Shown here piece by piece: positions 45,446 through 57,450 of a stretch of DNA of 64,000 bases. The translations under genes and the position numbers were made by a program. Below the pieces are notes generated by a model that saw only the letters and a program-made list of their open reading frames with translations, was not told the origin of the DNA and did not search any database. This stretch comes from Rhizobium aethiopicum (GTDB taxonomy: Bacteria; Pseudomonadota; Alphaproteobacteria; Rhizobiales; Rhizobiaceae), in NCBI RefSeq assembly GCF_900094625.1, contig NZ_FMAJ01000002.1:186001-250000 (forward strand), read 5' to 3'. Each line of letters starts with the position of its first letter. Within the stretch, counting starts at the first letter, position 1.

Positions 45446-46899
45446 TGCGCCGGGTCGTGCTTGCAGGGCGTGGTGACCTTGGCGAATGGCGCGATGCCGC
45501 ACGCGCCTTGGCGGCCGCCGGCATTCTGCCCGAGGAGATCGACTGGCGCGAAAAAAGCGCTGAGGCCGATCTGTCGTTTCAACGCGACGCCATGCTGCCG
45601 GTGCCTGCAACATCACGCAAGCAGATGACGGTGCCGCCCGCCTTCATCGAGCTTGCGGAAACGGTGCTCTGCCATTCCGATCCGGCGCGGTTTTCCCTGC
45701 TATACCGCATGCTCTGGCGCCTCCAGCTGGACCGGCAGCTGCTCGAGGTGACCTCCGACGAGGATGTCGTGCGGGCCAGGCTGATGGCGAAGAACGTTCG
45801 GCGCGATGCGCACAAGATGACGGCCTTCGTCCGTTTCAAGGAAGTCGGCGCGGTATCGGCAGCGCGTCGAAAGTTCCTCGCCTGGTTCGAACCGGATCAT
45901 CATATCGTCAGGCGCACGGCTCACTTCTTCCAGCGCCGCTTCAACGACATGGATTGGTTGATCGCAACACCGAAGGGATCGGCCGCCTGGGACGGCGAGC
46001 GGCTGACGATCACCGACGAGCCTTGCGAAAAGCCCAATCTCAGCGATGCCACAGACGAACTCTGGCGCACCTACTATGCCAATATCTTCAACCCGGCGCG
46101 ATTGAAGGTGAAGGCGATGCAGGCGGAGATGCCGAAGAAATACTGGAAGAACCTGCCGGAGGCCGATCTCATTCCAGGGCTGATTGCATCGGCCGAGAGC
46201 AAGGTGCGGGAGATGGCGGCGCGGGAAGCGACGCAATCGCTACCCTTCCACGACCGCTTGCAGCAGGCCGCGCGCAATCTCCGAGCCGAGCCAGAGGCCG
46301 CCGCGGGCACGCTGGAAGCACTGCGCGCGGAAGCCGCCGTCTGCACGCGCTGTCCGCTGCACGCCCATGCGACCCAGACGGTATTCGGGGAGGGGCCGCC
46401 GGATGCGCAGGTGATGTTCGTCGGCGAGCAGCCGGGCGATCAGGAGGATATTTCGGGGCGTCCTTTCGTCGGCCCTGCCGGCAAGCTTCTCGATCAGGTG
46501 ATATCAGAGGCGGGCATCGACCGGTCGAGGCTCTACGTCACCAATGCGGTGAAGCATTTCAAATATGAGCCGCGCGGTAAGCGTCGCATCCACCAGAAGC
46601 CAAACATGGGCGAGGTGAAGCATTGCCGCTGGTGGCTCGATCGGGAGTTGGCGCTCGTCAAGCCGAAGCTGATCGTCGCGATGGGGGCGACGGCGCTTGC
46701 GGCGCTGACCGATGTGAAGGAGCGCCTGCAGGATGTGAGAGGGAAGGCGATGGCCATCGACGGAGAACGCACCCTCTTCGTAACCGTGCATCCATCCTAT
46801 CTGTTGCGCATTCCCGACGAGCGGCTGAAGGCGGAGGAGATGGAAAGGTTTCGCGAAGATATGCTAAAAATCCAGGGGCTTATAAAAATGGCTGCATAA
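45445..46899 (+). CDS. udgX: DUF4130-UdgX fusion (uracil-DNA glycosylase superfamily)
   Basis: A 484-residue two-domain protein. The N-terminal 250 residues are the DUF4130/probable DNA metabolism domain (LLYRMLWRLQLDRQLLE, HKMTAFVRFKEV, DHHIVRRTAHFFQRRF). The C-terminal domain (about 285-484) is a family 4-like UDG: CTRCPL (Cys300, Cys303), GEQPGDQEDISGRPFVGPAGKLLD and VHPSYLLR. It carries the KRRIH loop (379-383) diagnostic of UdgX, whose histidine (His383 here) forms a covalent bond with the deoxyribose at uracil sites in the Mycobacterium enzyme. Where family 4 has its third cluster Cys (VKC), this protein has VKH (His371). Co-transcribed with the radical SAM gene. Confidence 0.88.
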   Translation: MRRVVLAGRGDLGEWRDAARALAAAGILPEEIDWREKSAEADLSFQRDAMLPVPATSRKQMTVPPAFIELAETVLCHSDPARFSLLYRMLWRLQLDRQLLEVTSDEDVVRARLMAKNVRRDAHKMTAFVRFKEVGAVSAARRKFLAWFEPDHHIVRRTAHFFQRRFNDMDWLIATPKGSAAWDGERLTITDEPCEKPNLSDATDELWRTYYANIFNPARLKVKAMQAEMPKKYWKNLPEADLIPGLIASAESKVREMAAREATQSLPFHDRLQQAARNLRAEPEAAAGTLEALRAEAAVCTRCPLHAHATQTVFGEGPPDAQVMFVGEQPGDQEDISGRPFVGPAGKLLDQVISEAGIDRSRLYVTNAVKHFKYEPRGKRRIHQKPNMGEVKHCRWWLDRELALVKPKLIVAMGATALAALTDVKERLQDVRGKAMAIDGERTLFVTVHPSYLLRIPDERLKAEEMERFREDMLKIQGLIKMAA

Positions 46900-46918
46900 A
46901 TTGATTCCGCTTGAGCTC

Positions 46919-46945
46919 GCGCCACCGCCCATCGGGCGATGGCGC
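46919..46945. terminator. Shared hairpin between udgX and carB
   Basis: A 12-bp stem with one wobble pair (GCGCCACCGCCC with GGGCGATGGCGC), loop ATC, followed by TTTAT on the plus strand. It lies between two convergent genes, so may end both transcripts. Confidence 0.65.
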
Positions 46946-46952
46946 TTTATGC

Positions 46953-50441
<3,489 letters not shown>

Positions 50442-50611
50442 GGGCGATATCCATTGTCTGGCTGCGCAAAAAGCCGGCCAGGGTGGGAGATCACCGGGTC
50501 GGGTCGCGCATTGAGGTCTTTTCAGGCTAGAAGCGGCTTATAGGCAAATGTTTTTGCAAACGGAACCCCATAAATCGCGGAATCGACAGGAATCCGAACA
50601 GGCGCGAACGG

Positions 50612-51640
50612 CTATTCCCGGCCGGGGATGACGAGCGCCCGGATTTCGCCGCCACGCGCCGGATTGATGATCGCTTCGCGGGCTTCCGCGAGCCCGATCC
50701 TGCGGGAGATCAACGGTTCGACCTTGATCCTGCCGGTGGCGATCAGATCGGCGGCGCGGCCATGGGTGAAAGGGTTGACGAAGGAGCTTATCAGCCGGAC
50801 TTCGCGAATGAGCAGGTCAAAGGGCTCGATCTCGATCTTTGCCCCCTGCGGCATGACGCCGAGAATGACGGCGCTGCCGCCGCGGCGGGCAAGCCGCGGC
50901 GCCTGCTGCATGGTGTCAGTGACACCGGCGCATTCGAAAACGACATCGGCGCCGCCGGGCAACAGTCCGTCCGCGGCGGTGATGCGGGCAATGATATCGC
51001 CGTCGCCAGGATCAGCCGTTGCGGTGGCGCCGAGGTTTTCGGCTAGCCGGCGTTTTTCGGCGCTCCGCGTCACCAGCACGACGCGGGTTGCGCCGGCAAG
51101 CCGGGCCAGTTGAAGGGTGAGCAGGCCGATCACGCCGCCGCCAAGTACGATGACTGAGGCGCCGGCGTGCAGCCCGGCAAGATCGACGCCGTGAATGCAG
51201 CAGGCGAGCGGTTCGCAGAAGGCGCCGTGGAGCGGGTCGAGATCGGCCGGCAGTGCGAAGGCCTGACTTTGCGGCATGCAGACATAATCGGCGAAGCCGC
51301 CGTCGCGGTGAATGCCGATTGCCTGCAGGTTCCGGCAGAGGTTGACGCGGCCGCGCCGGCATTCTTCGCAACCGCCGCAGGAAATGTTCGGATCGCCGGT
51401 CACGCGCATGCCGGTGCGGAAATCGGTCACATCAAGTCCGACCGTCTCGACGATGCCTGCGAATTCATGGCCGAGCGTTACCGGCGGCTTCGACGGAAAT
51501 TCGCCGTGGAAGATGTGGCGGTCGGTGCCGCAGATGCCGCAGGCCTCGATCCGGACGAGCAATTCACCCGGCCCTGGTTGCGGCTTTTCGAGTTCGCAAA
51601 GCTGCAACTGCCCTGTCGCTTGCAGGCGCACTGCCTTCAT
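50612..51640 (-). CDS. Zinc-dependent alcohol dehydrogenase (sorbitol/threonine dehydrogenase type)
   Basis: A 342-residue medium-chain dehydrogenase. Catalytic zinc ligands Cys37 (ACGICGTD) and His58-Glu59 (GHE). Structural zinc site Cys88, Cys91, Cys94 and Cys102 (SCGGCEECRRGRVNLC). NAD-binding VIVLGGGVIGLLTLQLARLAGA. The substrate is probably a polyol or sugar alcohol, judging from family type only. Start ATG 51640 has GGAGG at good spacing; ATG 51646 is too close to it. Confidence 0.87.
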   Translation of the reverse strand: MKAVRLQATGQLQLCELEKPQPGPGELLVRIEACGICGTDRHIFHGEFPSKPPVTLGHEFAGIVETVGLDVTDFRTGMRVTGDPNISCGGCEECRRGRVNLCRNLQAIGIHRDGGFADYVCMPQSQAFALPADLDPLHGAFCEPLACCIHGVDLAGLHAGASVIVLGGGVIGLLTLQLARLAGATRVVLVTRSAEKRRLAENLGATATADPGDGDIIARITAADGLLPGGADVVFECAGVTDTMQQAPRLARRGGSAVILGVMPQGAKIEIEPFDLLIREVRLISSFVNPFTHGRAADLIATGRIKVEPLISRRIGLAEAREAIINPARGGEIRALVIPGRE

Positions 51641-51816
51641 CGCCATCTCCTCCAGATTCTCCTCTTTTATCAGGAAGAGCGAAAGCAGGAGTCTCGTCAA
51701 GCTGTTGACGCATCTTCTTTGCGTGAACGACGATGCATGTCGAGGCATGGCTGCGGCAGGCCGGAGGGAACAATAGCCCGTCCCTGAAGTTTGCGGCCAA
51801 GAAGCTGGAGGCTTTG

Positions 51817-51966
51817 ATGATGGATCCGAAAGACAAGGAACCGGCGGAGGGATCGCGAGAGACCGTGGATAAGGAGCTGGCACGGCAAGGGAAGGGCAAG
51901 CCCCAGGCCGACGGCGGCAAGAGTGCTGAACGAAAGGGAACGGAACGAGGCGCGAGGAAAAAATGA
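51817..51966 (+). CDS. Very small hydrophilic protein
   Basis: A 49-residue, highly charged protein (MDPKDKEPAEGSRETVDKELAR at the start, then Lys/Gly/Arg-rich) without cysteine or hydrophobic segment, probably disordered. Coding support: GGAGG seven bases before two adjacent ATGs (51817 and 51820), a clean stop, and a composition seen in other small rhizobial stress-type proteins. Function unknown. Divergent from the alcohol dehydrogenase. Confidence 0.5.
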   Translation: MMDPKDKEPAEGSRETVDKELARQGKGKPQADGGKSAERKGTERGARKK

Positions 51967-52075
51967 GCCGTTCAATCGGCTGTTTTTGATGCGGATGAAG
52001 CCGCTGGAATTCCTGCCGCTGACGGTTATATAAATTCCTTGATTATAAGCATCGGGATTGTCGGGGAGAACGAAG

Positions 52076-52993
52076 ATGGAATGGAGAGGCCGGCGTCAGT
52101 CCGACAATGTCGAGGATCGTCGCGGCAGCCGCACAGGCGGCGGTTTCGGCCGCGGCGGCGGTTTCAGCTTTCCCTCGGGCGGCGGTGTCCGCCGCGCCGG
52201 CGGTGGCTTGAGCATCGGCACGATCATCTTCCTTGTCGTTATCTATTTCATCTTCAAGATGATGGGCGTCGATCTGCTGCAGGTGCTCGAAACCGGCGGC
52301 CTGTCGAGCGGCCCCGGCTACGAGCAGAGCCAATCGGAAACGCGCACGCCGGCCAATGACGAGATGACCGCCTTCATGCGCACTGTTCTTGCCGAGACCG
52401 AGGATACCTGGAACGGCATTTTCCAGGCACGGGGCCAGACCTACGAGGAGCCGCGGCTCGTTCTCTTCTCGGGCCAGACACAATCGGCCTGCGGCTTTGC
52501 CTCTGCTGCGACCGGTCCGTTCTATTGTCCGGGTGACCACAAGGTCTACCTCGATACGACGTTCTTCCAGGAACTGTCCGACCGTTTCGGCGCGTCGGGC
52601 GATTTCGCCGAAGCCTATGTCGTTGCCCATGAGGTCGGCCATCACGTGCAGAACCTTCTCGGCATCCTGCCGAAGTTCAACCAGGCCCGTCAGCGCATGA
52701 GCGAGGAGGAAGCCAACAAGATGTCGGTGCGCGTCGAGCTGCAGGCCGATTGCTTCGCCGGCATCTGGGGCAAATATACCGAGCAGAAGGGCATCCTGGA
52801 GGCCGGTGACCTCGAGGAAGCACTGAACGCCGCCCAGCAGATCGGCGACGACACACTGCAGAAGCGCTCGCAGGGTTACGTCGTCCCCGAGAGCTTCAAC
52901 CACGGCACCTCGGCGCAGCGCGCCAGTTGGTTCAAGCGGGGGTTCGACAGCGGGCAGCTGACGGCGTGCGATACTTTCTCGGGGCCAGTTTGA
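52076..52993 (+). CDS. YpfJ-family neutral zinc metallopeptidase
   Basis: A 305-residue membrane-anchored protein. A Gly/Arg-rich cytoplasmic N terminus precedes one helix (SIGTIIFLVVIYFIFKMMG, about 46-64). The periplasmic part carries VVAHEVGHHVQNLLGI, an HExxH zinc motif, and later ELQADCFAGIW with the third ligand. CPGDHKVYLDTTFF is also characteristic of the YpfJ/zinc-peptidase-like family. Physiological substrates are unknown. Start follows GGGGAGAACGAAG. Confidence 0.9.
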   Translation: MEWRGRRQSDNVEDRRGSRTGGGFGRGGGFSFPSGGGVRRAGGGLSIGTIIFLVVIYFIFKMMGVDLLQVLETGGLSSGPGYEQSQSETRTPANDEMTAFMRTVLAETEDTWNGIFQARGQTYEEPRLVLFSGQTQSACGFASAATGPFYCPGDHKVYLDTTFFQELSDRFGASGDFAEAYVVAHEVGHHVQNLLGILPKFNQARQRMSEEEANKMSVRVELQADCFAGIWGKYTEQKGILEAGDLEEALNAAQQIGDDTLQKRSQGYVVPESFNHGTSAQRASWFKRGFDSGQLTACDTFSGPV

Positions 52994-53010
52994 AAAGGCG
53001 AGGGCCCTCC

Positions 53011-53179
53011 GTGCAGCCCCCTCATCCACCTGCCGGCACCTTCTCCCGCTGGGGAGAAGGGATTACGTCGCTACGTTCTCGCTCTTAGAGGACCGTAATG
53101 GAACGAGCGCAATCGGCTTGCTACCTCTTCTCCCCACCGGGGAGAAGGTGGTCCGTAGGGTCAGATGAGGGGGCTGCAC
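53011..53179. repeat. 169-bp inverted-repeat intergenic element
   Basis: Ends GTGCAGCCCCCTCAT and its exact inverse ATGAGGGGGCTGCAC. Inside, a second inverted pair is formed by CACCTTCTCCC...GGGGAGAAGG and CTTCTCCCC...GGGGAGAAGGTG. The centre (about 50 bp) is not symmetrical. It looks like a non-autonomous repeat of the rhizobial palindromic class, sitting right after the zinc peptidase gene. Confidence 0.65.
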
Positions 53180-53204
53180 GGCAGGACGTTCCCACTTATT
53201 CTCC

Positions 53205-53430
53205 CTATCCATAACGCCCGCGGCCGCCCGCATCCTTCGGCACGGCGCGATCGATCGCGGCGAAAACCTCCGCCGACTGATCGACAGCGCGTGAGCCGAG
53301 CGCGGCGGCGAGCGCCGATGAGCGGGACGATATCCTTCCCCTTGGCGATGACCAGGCGATGGCGATCTGGCCGAACGAGACGCTGCCGCGGCGATCGCGC
53401 AGCTTTTTCCACCAGCGAGGTTCTGATCAA
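53205..53430 (-). pseudogene. Aldo/keto reductase C-terminal remnant
   Basis: In three different frames, minus-strand translation gives SVSFGQIAIAW, then AKGKDIVPLIGARRRARL, then VDQSAEVFAAIDRAVPKDAGGRGRYG and a stop: the C terminus of an aldo/keto reductase of the Tas/YeaE kind, broken by at least two frameshifts. No N-terminal part remains upstream. It is directly next to the 169-bp repeat. The rest of 52994-53633 holds nothing else I can support. Confidence 0.7.
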
Positions 53431-53633
53431 TGCCTTGCTGCCAGCCTTGCTGCGATTGCAAGAGAATATGTCGCTGGCGATCCGCGTCCATCGGTTGAGG
53501 CGCTCATGGTTTTCCCGTACAACTCAACAATGCATTTGAATGTTCACGGATTGTTTCGGTTTCTTTTCTGAGCTATGTCACTTTCCGGCGACGGAGATCG
53601 TCTTTTCAGAAAAAACCGCTGTAGAGATGCCTC

Positions 53634-54878
53634 ATGCTTGATCCGAAATTCGTTCGCCGCGGCCTGTTCCTGGTCTTCGTCATCCTCTTTCTCGATATTA
53701 TCGGCATCGCCATCATCATGCCGGTGCTGCCCGCCTATCTGGAGCAGCTGACCGGCGGCAGCGTCAGCGATGCGGCGATTGACGGCGGCTGGCTGATGCT
53801 CGTCTATGCCGGCATGCAGTTCCTCTTTGCGCCACTGCTTGGAAACCTGTCCGACCGCTTCGGTCGCCGGCCGATCCTTTTGCTGTCGGTGCTGACCTTC
53901 GCGATCGACAATTTCATCTGCGGCATCGCCACCAGCTTCTGGATGCTGTTCGTCGGCCGCGTGCTTGCCGGCATCAGCGGCGGCAGCTTCGCCACCTGCT
54001 CGGCCTTTATCGCCGATATCAGCACGGAGGAGAACCGGGCGAAGAATTTCGGGCTGATCGGCATCGCCTTCGGCGTCGGCTTCACCATCGGCCCCGTCGT
54101 CGGCGGCTTCCTCGGGGAGTTTGGCCCGCGCGTGCCGTTCCTCGGCGCTGCCGCTTTGTCGCTTCTTAATTTCATCGCCGCCTGCTTCCTGCTGCCGGAG
54201 ACGCTGGAGGCGAAGAACCGTCGCCGCTTCGAGTGGAAACGTGCCAATCCGCTCGGCGCCTTGCGGCAGATGCGTCACTACCCCGGCATCGGCTGGGTCA
54301 GCCTCGTCATGTTCCTGTTCTTCCTGGCGCATGCCGTCTATCCCTCGGTGTGGGCATTCGTCTCGACCTACCGTTATGGCTGGAGCGAGGGTCAGATCGG
54401 CCTGTCGCTCGGCATCTACGGCATCGGCGCGGCGCTCGTCATGGGGCTGGTGCTGCCGCGTGTCGTGCCTCGGCTCGGCGAATGGAAGACAGCGCTTCTC
54501 GGCCTCTGCTTTTCCGCTGCGGGACTTACCGGTTATGCCTTCGCCTGGGAGGGCTGGGTGGTTTACGTCGTCATCGTCGCGACCGTCATCGAAAACGTCG
54601 CCGACCCGCCGCTGCGCAGCATTGCCGCCGGCAAGGTGCCGCCGTCGGCGCAGGGCGAGCTGCAGGGCGCGCTGACCAGCCTCAGCAGCATCACCACCAT
54701 CGTCGGCCCACTGATCTTTACGCAGATGTTCGGATATTTCACACGGCCACACGCGCCCGTCACCTTTGCCGGCGCGCCTTATCTCACGGCCGCGGTGCTC
54801 ATCCTTCTGGCCGCCGGGGTTTTCCTCACACGGGTTCGGGTGAGGGAGCCGGCCGAGGCGCTGGAGGCCGCGGGCTGA
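53634..54878 (+). CDS. MFS transporter, TetA/Bcr-like drug exporter family
   Basis: A 414-residue, 12-helix exporter. Motif A between helices 2 and 3 is GNLSDRFGRRPILL; motif C is GFTIGPVVGGFLGEFG in helix 5, the antiporter signature. The arrangement resembles the tetracycline-type (TCR/Tet) branch, but the drug spectrum cannot be inferred. There is no TetR-type repressor gene beside it. Start ATG 53634 gives the complete first helix. Confidence 0.88.
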   Translation: MLDPKFVRRGLFLVFVILFLDIIGIAIIMPVLPAYLEQLTGGSVSDAAIDGGWLMLVYAGMQFLFAPLLGNLSDRFGRRPILLLSVLTFAIDNFICGIATSFWMLFVGRVLAGISGGSFATCSAFIADISTEENRAKNFGLIGIAFGVGFTIGPVVGGFLGEFGPRVPFLGAAALSLLNFIAACFLLPETLEAKNRRRFEWKRANPLGALRQMRHYPGIGWVSLVMFLFFLAHAVYPSVWAFVSTYRYGWSEGQIGLSLGIYGIGAALVMGLVLPRVVPRLGEWKTALLGLCFSAAGLTGYAFAWEGWVVYVVIVATVIENVADPPLRSIAAGKVPPSAQGELQGALTSLSSITTIVGPLIFTQMFGYFTRPHAPVTFAGAPYLTAAVLILLAAGVFLTRVRVREPAEALEAAG

Positions 54879-55021
54879 TCGATCAGAAATGGTGATGTGA
54901 TGATGAATTTTTCATCATCTGCCTGTTTTGGGGTGGTTCTTGTCGGGGCTTTGATCTAAGTCCGAATGATATTTCGCAGCAAGTTGCGACGACCGCATAT
55001 TTCAATCACAGGACTGGTGTC

Positions 55022-56425
55022 ATGGACACGTCGATCGACGCGCGCAGCCTTGCGCCGAGAAACGATAATCGTTGGGGCGCACATTTCCGCGCAACGCTGG
55101 CGCTCGGCATCCCGCTGATCGGCGCTCAGCTCGCCCAGCTCGGCATCCACACCACTGATGTGATGATCATCGGCCGCCTCGGCGCCGAGCAGCTGGCGGC
55201 CATGGTGCTGTCGGCCCAGTTCCTGTTCACGATCCTGATCTTCGGCTCGGGCTTTTCCATTGCCGTCATTCCGATGGTGGCGCAGGCCTATGGCCGCGGC
55301 GACGTCGTCTCGGTGCGCCGGTCGCTGCGCATGGGTCTTTGGGTGGTGATCGGATTCTGGATCATCGCGCAGCCGGCCTTCTTCAATGCCGAACAGATCC
55401 TGCTCTTTGCGCAGCAGAAGCCGGAGGTGGCGAGGCTCGCCCATGGCTATATTCTGATCGGCCAGTTCGGCGTGCTGCCGGCGCTTCTTTTCAATGTCAT
55501 GCGGGCGCTCGTCAGCGCCATCGGCAAGGCGGGGATCATCCTCAACGTCACCATCGTCACGCTGGTGATGAACGCGATCTTCGCCTATGCGCTCGTGCTC
55601 GGCCATTTCGGCTTTCCGGCAATGGGGCTCGAAGGGGCGGCGATCGTCTCGGTGGTGGTACAGACGGCCGGCTTTGTCTTCATCCTGGTTTTTGTCCAGC
55701 GGCGGGAAGAGACGCGGCGCTACGAGATCTTCGTCCGGTTCTGGAAACCGGACTGGCACGCGTTGCTGGAGGTCATCCGACTTGGTTTCCCGATCAGCGT
55801 CACCGTGCTTGCCGAGGTCAGCCTGTTTACGGTCGCTTCGCTCCTGATGGGTTATATCGGCACCATCGAGCTCGCCGCCCACGGCATCGCCTTGCAGTGG
55901 GCCTCGATCGCCTTCATGATCCCGCTCGGCCTCAGCCAGGCGGCCACTGTGCGCATCGGCGTCGCGCATGGGCAGGGCGATTATGACGGGCTGGTGCGGG
56001 CCTCAATCATGGTTGTTGTCATCGCCTGCGCCATCTCGGCAGTCGGGTCGGTCATCTTCGCCACCATGCCGCAATTCCTCGGCAGCTGGTTCCTCGATGT
56101 CAGTTCGCCCGAGGCGCCTCAGGTGCTCGCCTATGCCGGGCCGCTGATCGTCGTTGCCGGGCTTTTCCAGCTGGTCGACGGGCTGCAGGTGATCGCCAAC
56201 GGATTGCTGCGCGGATTGAAAGACGCACGCGTGCCGATGATCATGGCGCTGATCGCCTATTGGCCGGTCGGCTTCTTCCTCGCCTGGGCCTTTGCCTTCC
56301 CGCTCGGCTTCGGCGGCATCGGCATCTGGTTCGGTTTCCTCGTCGGGCTGGCGGCGGCCGCCGTCATGCTCTGCGCGCGCTTCTACCTCCTGCTTCGCCG
56401 GGAGGGAGCAACGGCCGGCGCTTGA
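55022..56425 (+). CDS. MATE-family multidrug efflux protein (NorM-like)
   Basis: A 467-residue, 12-helix antiporter. First helix region TLALGIPLIGAQLAQLGIHTTDVMIIGRLGAEQLAAM is the hallmark of NorM-type MATE proteins, and the second half repeats it (LEVIRLGFPISVTVLAEVSLFTVASLLMGYIGTIELAAHGIALQ). Likely exports cationic compounds using a Na+ or H+ gradient. The stop codon lies in the loop of a GC-rich hairpin (56412-56433). Confidence 0.92.
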   Translation: MDTSIDARSLAPRNDNRWGAHFRATLALGIPLIGAQLAQLGIHTTDVMIIGRLGAEQLAAMVLSAQFLFTILIFGSGFSIAVIPMVAQAYGRGDVVSVRRSLRMGLWVVIGFWIIAQPAFFNAEQILLFAQQKPEVARLAHGYILIGQFGVLPALLFNVMRALVSAIGKAGIILNVTIVTLVMNAIFAYALVLGHFGFPAMGLEGAAIVSVVVQTAGFVFILVFVQRREETRRYEIFVRFWKPDWHALLEVIRLGFPISVTVLAEVSLFTVASLLMGYIGTIELAAHGIALQWASIAFMIPLGLSQAATVRIGVAHGQGDYDGLVRASIMVVVIACAISAVGSVIFATMPQFLGSWFLDVSSPEAPQVLAYAGPLIVVAGLFQLVDGLQVIANGLLRGLKDARVPMIMALIAYWPVGFFLAWAFAFPLGFGGIGIWFGFLVGLAAAAVMLCARFYLLLRREGATAGA

Positions 56426-56433
56426 GCCGGCCG
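56412..56433 (+). terminator. Hairpin at the end of the MATE gene
   Basis: CGGCCGGC/GCCGGCCG stem with a 6-nt loop holding the stop codon, followed by TCTTATC. The right arm plus this tail (GCCGGCCGTCTTATC) recurs exactly at 61061-61075. Confidence 0.55.
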
Positions 56434-56438
56434 TCTTA

Positions 56439-56571
56439 TCAGACCGACTTGTAGCTGGCGATATTGCCTCGAGTGCCGAGACGTGCAAACATTTTCCTGC
56501 GGATCGAAAATCGCTGCCTTATCGGCGGCTGCCACGGCCGCCTGCGCGTGCTCGACGGCTTGGGAAAGCAC
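56439..56571 (-). pseudogene. 3' fragment of an ABM-monooxygenase gene, frameshifted
   Basis: The minus strand codes for AAVAAADKAAIFDPQE and, after a one-base frameshift, MFARLGTRGNIASYKSV and a stop. This matches the last 40 residues of the intact ABM protein at 61077-61397 (AAHKAANFDPQEMFSRLGIRADIASYKPVAA). The shift is one extra A in AGGAAAATG compared with AGGAAATG in the intact gene. The upstream two thirds are missing. Confidence 0.8.
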
Positions 56572-56647
56572 TCTGTCGAGTCAGTATTCCGGAAGCGGCT
56601 TTGATCCGATGCCACCAGGGCTGGGTGGCTAAGCGAGGTAGCCTTCG

Positions 56648-57409
56648 CTATTGGACGGTGTAGCCGCCATCGACCGGCAAGGCGTGTCCGACAATGAAGC
56701 TCGCCGCGTCGCTGCAGAGCCAGAGGACGGCATCGGCGATCTCTTCGGCTTTGCCAAGCCTGCCGATCGGAACCACCTGCATCAACGCATCCATCGCTTC
56801 CGGCTGAGTCTCCAGCATTCCGGTCACCATCGGCGTCTCGATGATGCCTGGGCAGACCGCGTTGATGCGTATTCCCTTGGCGGCGTATTCGAGCCCGGCG
56901 CTTTTGGTCAAACCGACCACACCGTGTTTGGAAGCATGATAGATGCCGCGTTCCGCGATGCCGACCAGGCCGCCGAGCGAGGAGTTGTTCACGATCGTTC
57001 CGGAGCCCTGCTGGCGCATTTGCAGCAGTTCGTACTTCATGCAGTTCCATACGCCGCGCAGGTTGACGCCCATGACGAAGTCGTAGTCCTTGGGGTCCGC
57101 ATCAGCGGTCTCAGCCACCGGGCTTTGGACGCCGGCATTGTTGAAAGCGGCATCGAGCCGGCCGAATTCCGCAACCGTCTTCTCGACCATGGCAGCAACC
57201 TGTTCCATGTCGGCGACGTCGCATTGAATCGCGATCGCGCGATGTCCACCGGAAATCAGGGTGTCTGCCGCAGCACGCACCGCGGTCTCGTTGACGTCCG
57301 CCAGCGCGATGGCGGCGCCGGCTTTCGCAAAGGCTTTTGCCGTCGCCAGGCCCATTCCGGAGGCGGCACCCGTAACGAGGGCGACTTTGTTTTCGAAAGA
57401 GATATTCAT
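56648..57409 (-). CDS. Short-chain dehydrogenase/reductase (glucose 1-dehydrogenase-like)
   Basis: A 253-residue classical SDR. Cofactor motif TGAASGMGLATA (14-25); NNAGV near 90; catalytic Ser (NNSSLGG) with Tyr/Lys in YHASKHGVVGLTKSAGLEYA; C-terminal VDGGYTVQ. An Asp at the end of strand 2 (ALADVNE) suggests NAD preference. It is the last of three leftward genes in the cassette. The substrate is not evident. Confidence 0.9.
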   Translation of the reverse strand: MNISFENKVALVTGAASGMGLATAKAFAKAGAAIALADVNETAVRAAADTLISGGHRAIAIQCDVADMEQVAAMVEKTVAEFGRLDAAFNNAGVQSPVAETADADPKDYDFVMGVNLRGVWNCMKYELLQMRQQGSGTIVNNSSLGGLVGIAERGIYHASKHGVVGLTKSAGLEYAAKGIRINAVCPGIIETPMVTGMLETQPEAMDALMQVVPIGRLGKAEEIADAVLWLCSDAASFIVGHALPVDGGYTVQ

Positions 57410-57450
57410 GGCTTCACTCGTTGTTTGTGGGAGAGCTTGAGTATCGTCCG

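Noticed and set aside
53544..54752. 402-codon minus-strand frame opposite the MFS exporter
   Set aside because: Highly charged, His/Asp/Glu-rich translation typical of antisense of membrane proteins; the plus-strand MFS gene explains the region.
55022..55986. Large minus-strand frame (54956-55969) opposite the MATE gene
   Set aside because: Antisense artefact over a well-supported membrane protein gene.
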